This document shows positions 57,789 to 64,000 of a DNA stretch of 64,000 nucleotides, piece after piece. Made by a program: the position numbers and the translations under genes. Source of the DNA: Castor canadensis (lineage: Eukaryota > Chordata > Mammalia > Rodentia > Castoridae); contig NC_133394.1 of assembly GCF_047511655.1 (NCBI RefSeq), positions 54,220,501 to 54,284,500 on the forward strand, written 5' to 3'. Each line of letters starts with the position of its first letter. Position 1 is the first letter of the stretch. Under the pieces are notes generated by a model, which ran no database searches, was not told the origin of the DNA, and saw nothing but the letters and a program-made list of their open reading frames with translations.

Positions 57789-57918
57789 TTGGATTGACAT
57801 CTAATCCTTGATCAGCTATAGATTAGGCAACTCATTTGTCCTCTCTGGACTTGATGGTGTTTCAGTTTTTAGATGACTCAATGAAGTAATTAAAGACATC
57901 TTTAGAAACCCTACTGTA
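57789..57918 (+). mobile_element. Possible MIR-like fragment
   Basis: 'ttaggcaactcatttgtcct' followed by 'ctctggacttgatggtgttt' resembles MIR (gggcaagtcacttaacctctctgagcctcagttt). Diverged. Confidence 0.4.
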
Positions 57919-60114
57919 AATTTACTCTTTGCTTTAAAACGCTTCATCTTCCATAAATTATAGGATAGGTATTTATTAGAAGTTTGTCTTTATCAGGTAA
58001 CATGTCACTTGCCTTCCTCTTCAATACATTTGTAGAATTGTGTAATATCTCTCTGGTGTCACATAAAGAATCGAGGCAGTTTTGCAATTTTACACAGTTA
58101 GAAGATAGCTGTACTAGTTGGTGGTCCAGTTCCTACAACAATCCTGGAAGGCATTTGCTTTCATCTGGTAAGTGGCTACCATGGAGGTAACAGATGACTT
58201 TTAAACAGCTGTCACAAGCTGCAAACAAAATGAAACAAAAAAGCCACCCTCCTACACTATGTACAGACAGCTTGCCAATAGTTGAAATGAATCCTTCTTG
58301 GAGCGTTTTAACAAACAGACTTTTTTGGGGGGGTTGTTTTTACAAATCAACAGAAACTCATAAAACTTAGACAAGCTGGCTTCATATTTCCCATAGACTC
58401 AACACCCTAAATTTTCTAATGGGATCACAACAATTACTAGTTTCCAGATGCATTTAAAATGTGTTAATTGCCTGTAGGAATTGGCTTTCAAAATATATTG
58501 AAGTCTTTAATCTCAAGATTCCACTGTGAACTTCCTGAGGTACTATGCTGTTTGCATAATGTTTGACCACAGTTTGGGGCTTAAATTGCAATTAATATTA
58601 AACACAAAAAATAGGAAACAAAACAGTCTTTGTCTTAAGTACAGCTTTCCCCACCTTGTTCTCTTTTAATTGTCATATTACCAACTTTCCTGTTATCCTG
58701 AGAATCATGGAAATAATTACTAACCTCCCATTGGAGAAAAAGCTGGGATAAATGGCATTCTGAGAAGAAAGATCCTGGTGTTATTAGTTGTTAGGCACTC
58801 CTGGAAAACTCATTCCAGCACTATGGCTAATTGAACTGCAAACATGTCAGTCTGACAACTTTAACAGCTCATGGCTTGTGTGTTGGGATGTCCAGCCTTT
58901 TTCTTGCTTCTGGATAATTTCTTCCTGTCGCAAGAATCTTCCTTGACTGAAAGACTGAACCTGTGTTTACACCCAGTGTTTTACCTTTGATTGAAACTAG
59001 GCAGAAGGCAGGTTTGTGGTCTCTGTTCTCATAACTGGCAGGGCTGAAAACAAGATTGAGAATAAAAACATGGCTTTTGATGAAAAATGCATTTAACAGG
59101 TGGCTTTCTCCTCCAGTGATTGACACAGTTATATTCCCTTGAGAAACGTCTGAGCCTTATATCCATATTTGTGTGTGTATGTACTTTTAGATTCCTCGTG
59201 GACATCTCGTAAATAAAAATGAAAAACATGATGAGAAACTGATAATGTTCACCAATCAGCCTGAAGATTCTGAAAGGTAATAACAGCATTTTATTTATAG
59301 GTTCCATCCCTCTAATGGTAATATACTAATTAGAGCACTTCTGGTTTCAAGGATGGTGAATACATTAAGAATACATGAGAACATGTCTGGATGGAACCAT
59401 ATAGAGTAGATAGGAAAAAGATGGTAGGTACCAGTGTGGACTATTTGAACCCATGTTTTTCCTTGCTAGAAGCAAGAATCATGGTAGGGTATGGAAGTTA
59501 TTTGATTTTTAAAGTATTTGGTAACCATCCATTGATGAGCTTTGGTACTTAGAATGATTTCTTTCCAATTGTGCAAATTTTCTCCTAGGAAACAACTCTG
59601 TTTCACCAATAAGATAAAGAAGTAGCTATATGTATCTCCTGATTTGCTTAATTCTTAGCTTAGATATACAGAGTTGTAAATTTACTTATTCCCTTATTAA
59701 AAATATCCTTTCCTCAGCCACTTTCAAGATTTTCCTCCAGCCTCACTCTACTCATTGACCCTTAGAGTTAATCCTTTGATTCTTATTTGGCACCTTTTAT
59801 GCGAAGACATTGGGGGTGGGGGCTTGGGGGACAGCAGACCCTGTCTCCAAGCTGCTTGCAGTTCAGGAGGGAAAGCCATGCACATAGCCACGCATAATGT
59901 ATGATGGACTGCTTTGTCTCCTAAAGTGCCAGATAAACTAACTGCTCTGGGAAGTCAAAGGAAGGTGAGATTTTTTTTTATGTAAGAGCAGAAATGTTTG
60001 AAGAAGTATGTGATGCAAGTTCTGAAAGGAGAAGGTGGGAGAAAGGTTGTAATCGAGTCTGAAGGCCAGGTGTGCATAGGTAGAAGAGTTGGAAAGTTCA
60101 CACTCATGTTGGGG
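57919..60114. other. Unique sequence; one weak exon-like segment
   Basis: No named repeat. 59191-59276 is bounded by AG and GT with one open frame, described among the findings but not called as an exon. A G-rich patch with three runs of five G lies at 59812-59830. Confidence 0.4.
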
Positions 60115-60240
60115 TCATGAAATGCCTCTTTTACCTGGCATTAAACTCATTCACTATAGTAGTCCTTCAACTAAGTATTAAACATGATCAATACAAGTTA
60201 TTCATTCAGCAATCCATATTAATATTTAGATTCTCTCTGT
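60115..60240. repeat. Diverged direct repeat, copy 1
   Basis: 'tcatgaaatgcctcttttac' and 'gcattaaactcattcac', later 'agtattaaacatgatcaa', are matched in the same order by the segment at 61002. Family unknown. Confidence 0.55.
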
Positions 60241-61001
60241 TTACTAATGATGACAATCATACAGAATCTAATAGTTAACATATTTTATGGTGATTATAAT
60301 GTGTACTTCTGAAAGAAAGAGAGAAGGATAGTTCTTGGAAGTAATCTAAAATGTGCAGATGATTTTCAAGTTAACCACTATGATGTATGACAGGGGTGGG
60401 GGCATCCAGAGAGAAAGACGAGGGATGAAGCCTGTGCTGCAATCATGTCTTTGTCTCAGGAGAAACTGGAAAGATGGAAGATGAGAGATGAGAGAAAATG
60501 AGGAAGGAACAGAACAGAGAGTGCCCAAGTCTTATCCTCATTCTCTACTGAACTGACTTTTCTAAGGAAACATCTTCATTTCTACAAGTGTAAAACTTGT
60601 CATCTCTTGAAGTGTTACATGTTGGTATAATTGTTGTACCAAGCTTCCTTTCAAAGGGAAAGTGAAGGAATGCTGGAAACAATTTTGATTCTCAGTGTGA
60701 GGGATAATCAAAGTAAATATACTATTTTATGATTTTTCTGTTCCCTTTAACATAGTTGTGAAGCATATCATTTTAAAAGCAATCCCATTCAACATGTAAT
60801 TTTAAAAATAATGTCAGTTACTCATTTTAATTTTATAAAGCAGATGTTTCCCTAATTTTTATGTCCTAACATTCATTTTTAGTATTTTTAATGGATTATG
60901 CATTCAGAAAATTGTGATTATAACCTAGCAAGGGAAATTATTATGATTCATTTCAGCCTAAAGTAGGGCTCATCTCAGAAGAATGAAACAAATGTTTTTT
61001 C
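60241..61001. other. Unique sequence between the two diverged repeats
   Basis: No supportable gene or named repeat. Confidence 0.4.
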
Positions 61002-61160
61002 TCATGAAGTGCCCCTTTATCTAGCATTAAACGTAGTCCTTACAAGCTGTTCTTTAGGTTAGTATTGAACATGATCCAATTCCAGGTGCTTATCCATCTA
61101 TTCATTACCTCCTGGTAACAATGTACTGGTTCTCAGATACACTTAAAGAATCTCTGTCTT
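61002..61160. repeat. Diverged direct repeat, copy 2
   Basis: 'tcatgaagtgcccctttatc', 'gcattaaacgtagtcctta' and 'agtattgaacatgatccaat' correspond to the copy 887 bp upstream. Confidence 0.55.
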
Positions 61161-62872
61161 TCCCCACATACAAACCATTCAAATATCTTATGTAAAAAAC
61201 TGGTGTACTGTACTTTAAGAAAATTAACAATAGTTTTGTGAGGCTTTTTGCATGTGAATTGCACACTCCTTCCCAGATGCAGTATTTAGCAACCAAACAG
61301 CTGCTGTCTATTAAAAGTCCCTTAAAGCGCCATATTTTTGCCTATAAAGGAAAGAGAAGTGTAAGGACGTTTATGAGGTGACAGACAGATGTTGAAGTTG
61401 GAGCAGGACAGTGTATGTGGCAATCAAAAACTAAAATGATCTCTTTCAAGTTCTCATCAACATTTTTACAATTCTTTTGTCCTCTTTATTTTTAATACCC
61501 TTCTTACCTGACCCTAAATTTAATTATTCTGGAAAGACAGAGTAAAGGGCCTCTTATTTAGTTACTCTCACCCTGCAGAGAAGTCAATTGTGGTGGTGTT
61601 TTGTTAGGTGAAAAACAAATCTCTTTTGAAGAGCTGAGTAAGTATTTCTAGTGACCCACAGAGCATCATAGATCATATAATTTTTCACAAATTTTACTAA
61701 TTTATTTATTTACAATCCAAATTTGTCAGTTCTTTAGAAATTATGTTTCTTCAAACTAATAAGCATAAAAGTCACATTGGGTTTCTGGACATCAGTTTAA
61801 TTAAGTTTCTTCTTTTTCCAGACTAAGAGGGTAGTCTTCCAATCATGTGTTTATATGTAAGATAATAAATAAAATTAACTCTCAGTAGATGGAAAAATTT
61901 ACAGAGAATTAAGACAAGGGACTTTTGGAAAACTCATGCTTTCAGTCCGGCTCCATAAGCACATTTTTGAAATGCCTTTTTCATGCAAACAACACCCATG
62001 TGATAAACATAGACTTTCCATTTTCTGAGGCTTTTCTTATATGGGAGGCCCAAGAAAATACCTAAGATATATATATATATACCTTTTGTTCTGTCTGTTT
62101 TCAATAATTTGTGCTTGCTTAAACTCTTGGATCTGGCAAACTAGTCACTTGCAAAGCTATCAGCATGGGCAGTGAAGTATTTGGGAGACAGTGTTGGAAA
62201 GAATACCAAACTAGGATTTTCCCATGAATTCACTTATGGTTTACTTAGATAGGACCCTTACTGTCTCTCAGTGTGGAATTTTTATGTCTGGAGACTGGAA
62301 ACTAATCAGTTTTACCTCAGTGAAGTGTTTTTGCTGAAAGCTGTGGAGACAGAGTTGGTTAGAAGTCTACACTAGGCCCCAGGCAGGCCACAAACAACAT
62401 GCAGGCAGTGAATGAGTTATTTCACATGCACATGTTCTTTGTGCATGTGGCAACTCTAAGAGTCATTCTCTTTTTGCAGAATGCCTCAGAGTTTATGCTG
62501 AAGCAGTCTCCTCCAACCCAACAATTAAATACACAGGTCCTTTAGGGCAGTGGATTCAGTTTCTGTAGCATTTCTTCAGCTTGTATTTGAGGCAGTTCAA
62601 AGCCAATTAACATGATGGAAGATATAGTATTAGCAAAATTCTGGTTTTCAGGACAATATCAAATATCAATACAAAACTTTCTCTGCTTCTCGAACAGGAA
62701 GTTATATGAATATACTAGCTGAGGAAATAATTGGGGTAAAAGGGACTGGAGTCTGGAAAATTCAGTTAGCTTTTGGTTTAATACCCTCAGTGAATTGGGT
62801 TTTTCATCTCTGGTTGCTTCTGCTTGGTGTACTGGACTATGTATATCTCTGTTCAAATGTGGGTTTACTTTA
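61161..62872. other. Unique sequence, nothing recognised
   Basis: A short (AT)n run lies at about 62069-62081. No supportable gene. Confidence 0.4.
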
Positions 62873-62949
62873 GAGAGCTGGAGGTGTGATAGAGCATCTG
62901 CTTAGCAAGCATTAAACCCTGAGTTCAAACCCCAGTGCCACCAAAAAAG
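62873..62949 (+). mobile_element. ID-like SINE, plus strand
   Basis: 'gagctggaggtgtgatagag', 'catctgcttagcaagcatta' and 'gttcaaaccccagtgccacc', then A6, give a compact monomeric copy. Confidence 0.85.
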
Positions 62950-63675
62950 AGTGCATAATTCTTTAGAGAGTAGGCAGATTATGTTGTGAATTTGTTTGAA
63001 ATACATTTTTATTTCTTGCTTTTAGCAACTTACACCATTTGGTAATTTCTATATTGATATATGTCTTTGACCATCACTTCATATTCTTAATATAGTGCTC
63101 GGTTAAATGGGATTGTTATTACTGAAGCCACTCATCACCTTAGTTTCCAAACCAACTAAATTAAAGAATTTAGGTGAAATTTAGTTGTGAGGTCAAGGAC
63201 ATTTCTGCTTTCCGGAAAAATGTATTTTCATTGTTCATACCACTAGAGTTCCTTTATTCTCTTTATATTATCAGAACAGTATTTTTATTTGTCACAGAAA
63301 ATACTATCATCTTAAAAAACAAAATAAAATTTATTTTAAGGTTCTAACAATTTGGTGATTTACCTTTTTTGTTTTCACTTTTGTTTGTACTATATCATAC
63401 TTTATTTATTTTGGAAATAAATAAATTTCCAGCAGTAAACTACACCCTGTTACACAAATTGGAAGTTAAATATAAACATTACCAATAAAATTCAGATGAG
63501 TTTTATCTCATACTGTCATCATTATTGATATTTGAATATGATACTGTTAGGGGAGCTGTTATTCATAAACAGACTTTACATTTGTGCAATGTTTTACACA
63601 GTTTAGAAAGTGTTTTCACATTTGAAACTAAATTTAGAGGTTACAAGCTACACAGAAAAGTAAACTTCAGTATAT
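62950..63675. other. Unique AT-rich sequence
   Basis: No supportable feature. Confidence 0.4.
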
Positions 63676-63822
63676 TGTTTTTGTTTGGGATTTTTTGTTT
63701 CTTTGGATTTGGTTTTTTGAGACAGGTTTCCCTTTGTAGCCCAGGCTGGCCTGGAACTCATGATCCCATGCCTTAGCTTCCCAAGTGCTAGGATTACAGG
63801 CCTGCACCACAACACCTAACTT
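63676..63822 (-). mobile_element. B1-like SINE, minus strand
   Basis: 'ttttttgagacaggtttccc', 'tttgtagcccaggctggcct', 'ggaactcatgatcccatgcc' and 'cccaagtgctaggattacag' are the classical reverse-complement B1, with a T-rich start. The 83-codon frame ending here is partly B1. Confidence 0.93.
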
Positions 63823-64000
63823 CGATGTATATGGTTCTTAACTTATTGCCAACTGCATCCATAGCTTATCTGTTGATTGTTTAGCTGCTCTTTTAGAAAA
63901 ATCACATGGTGAGTGCTCTGAAAATGTTCATTGAACGATTGGATAAGTGGAGATGAATTGACCTTTAAGGTTGCTCTATTCCTATTCTAAGCAGAGTGCT
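63823..64000. other. Unique sequence to window end
   Basis: Nothing recognised. Confidence 0.4.

Noticed and set aside
59812-59830. Three runs of five G as a G-quadruplex
   Set aside because: Only three runs; a three-tier quadruplex needs four, so the case is weak.
1-64000. CRISPR array, operon, prophage or bacterial-type regulatory features
   Set aside because: No regularly spaced direct repeats, no long ORFs, no bacterial gene organisation; the sequence is mammalian genomic DNA.

Overview
This is a vertebrate nuclear genomic window. It is AT-rich, has no operon-like coding, and is dense in retrotransposon remains. The repeat set points to a rodent: monomeric B1 (7SL-derived) SINEs, ID-like tRNA-Ala-derived SINEs ending in a CCACCA-plus-A tail, and composite SINEs joining a B1-type head to an ID-like tail. 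The L1 3' UTR type together with those composite SINEs best fits Castorimorpha, most likely a beaver (Castor). That species call is inference from remembered repeat sequences, not a database match.

I find no protein-coding exon I can defend. Every open frame is short (145 codons at most), and the ones with any resemblance lie in repeats (composite SINEs, an MaLR LTR, L1 or L2 ORF2). The window is therefore intergenic or deep intronic sequence. Its content is a layered retrotransposition record: ancient mammalian elements (L2 at about 28.87-30.10 kb, MIR, MER5, MLT1/MST LTRs), middle-aged L1 (nested copies at 6.0-8.4 kb), and younger lineage-specific SINEs and L1 3' ends.

Layout. 0-4.1 kb: AT-rich tract and minus-strand composite SINEs separated by unique DNA. 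5.8-9.4 kb: the densest block, with an ID SINE, an L1 interrupted by an LTR-like element and by a second L1, two adjacent hairpins, a composite SINE, and an L1 3' UTR next to an oppositely oriented ORF2 piece. 10-20 kb: scattered SINEs, MLT1-like LTRs, an (AT)n tract, and a full-length U1 snRNA retropseudogene at 17.98-18.14 kb. 20-30 kb: two oppositely oriented MaLR LTRs, an exact CTCF-core match, a third LTR-like element and the L2. 30-46 kb: a tRNA-Ala 3'-end retrocopy, a U2 snRNA fragment between 17-bp direct repeats, MER5, and an L1 3' end. 46-64 kb: more SINEs, a 25-bp tandem duplication beside a perfect hairpin, and the youngest-looking insertion, a 702-bp 5'-truncated L1 with 16-bp target-site duplications.

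Nothing here amounts to a new protein system. The observations most worth following are three small-RNA-derived insertions (U1, U2, tRNA-Ala), each with visible target-site duplications. The antisense strand of the U1 copy carries a ready-made pair of splice sites around an open frame.
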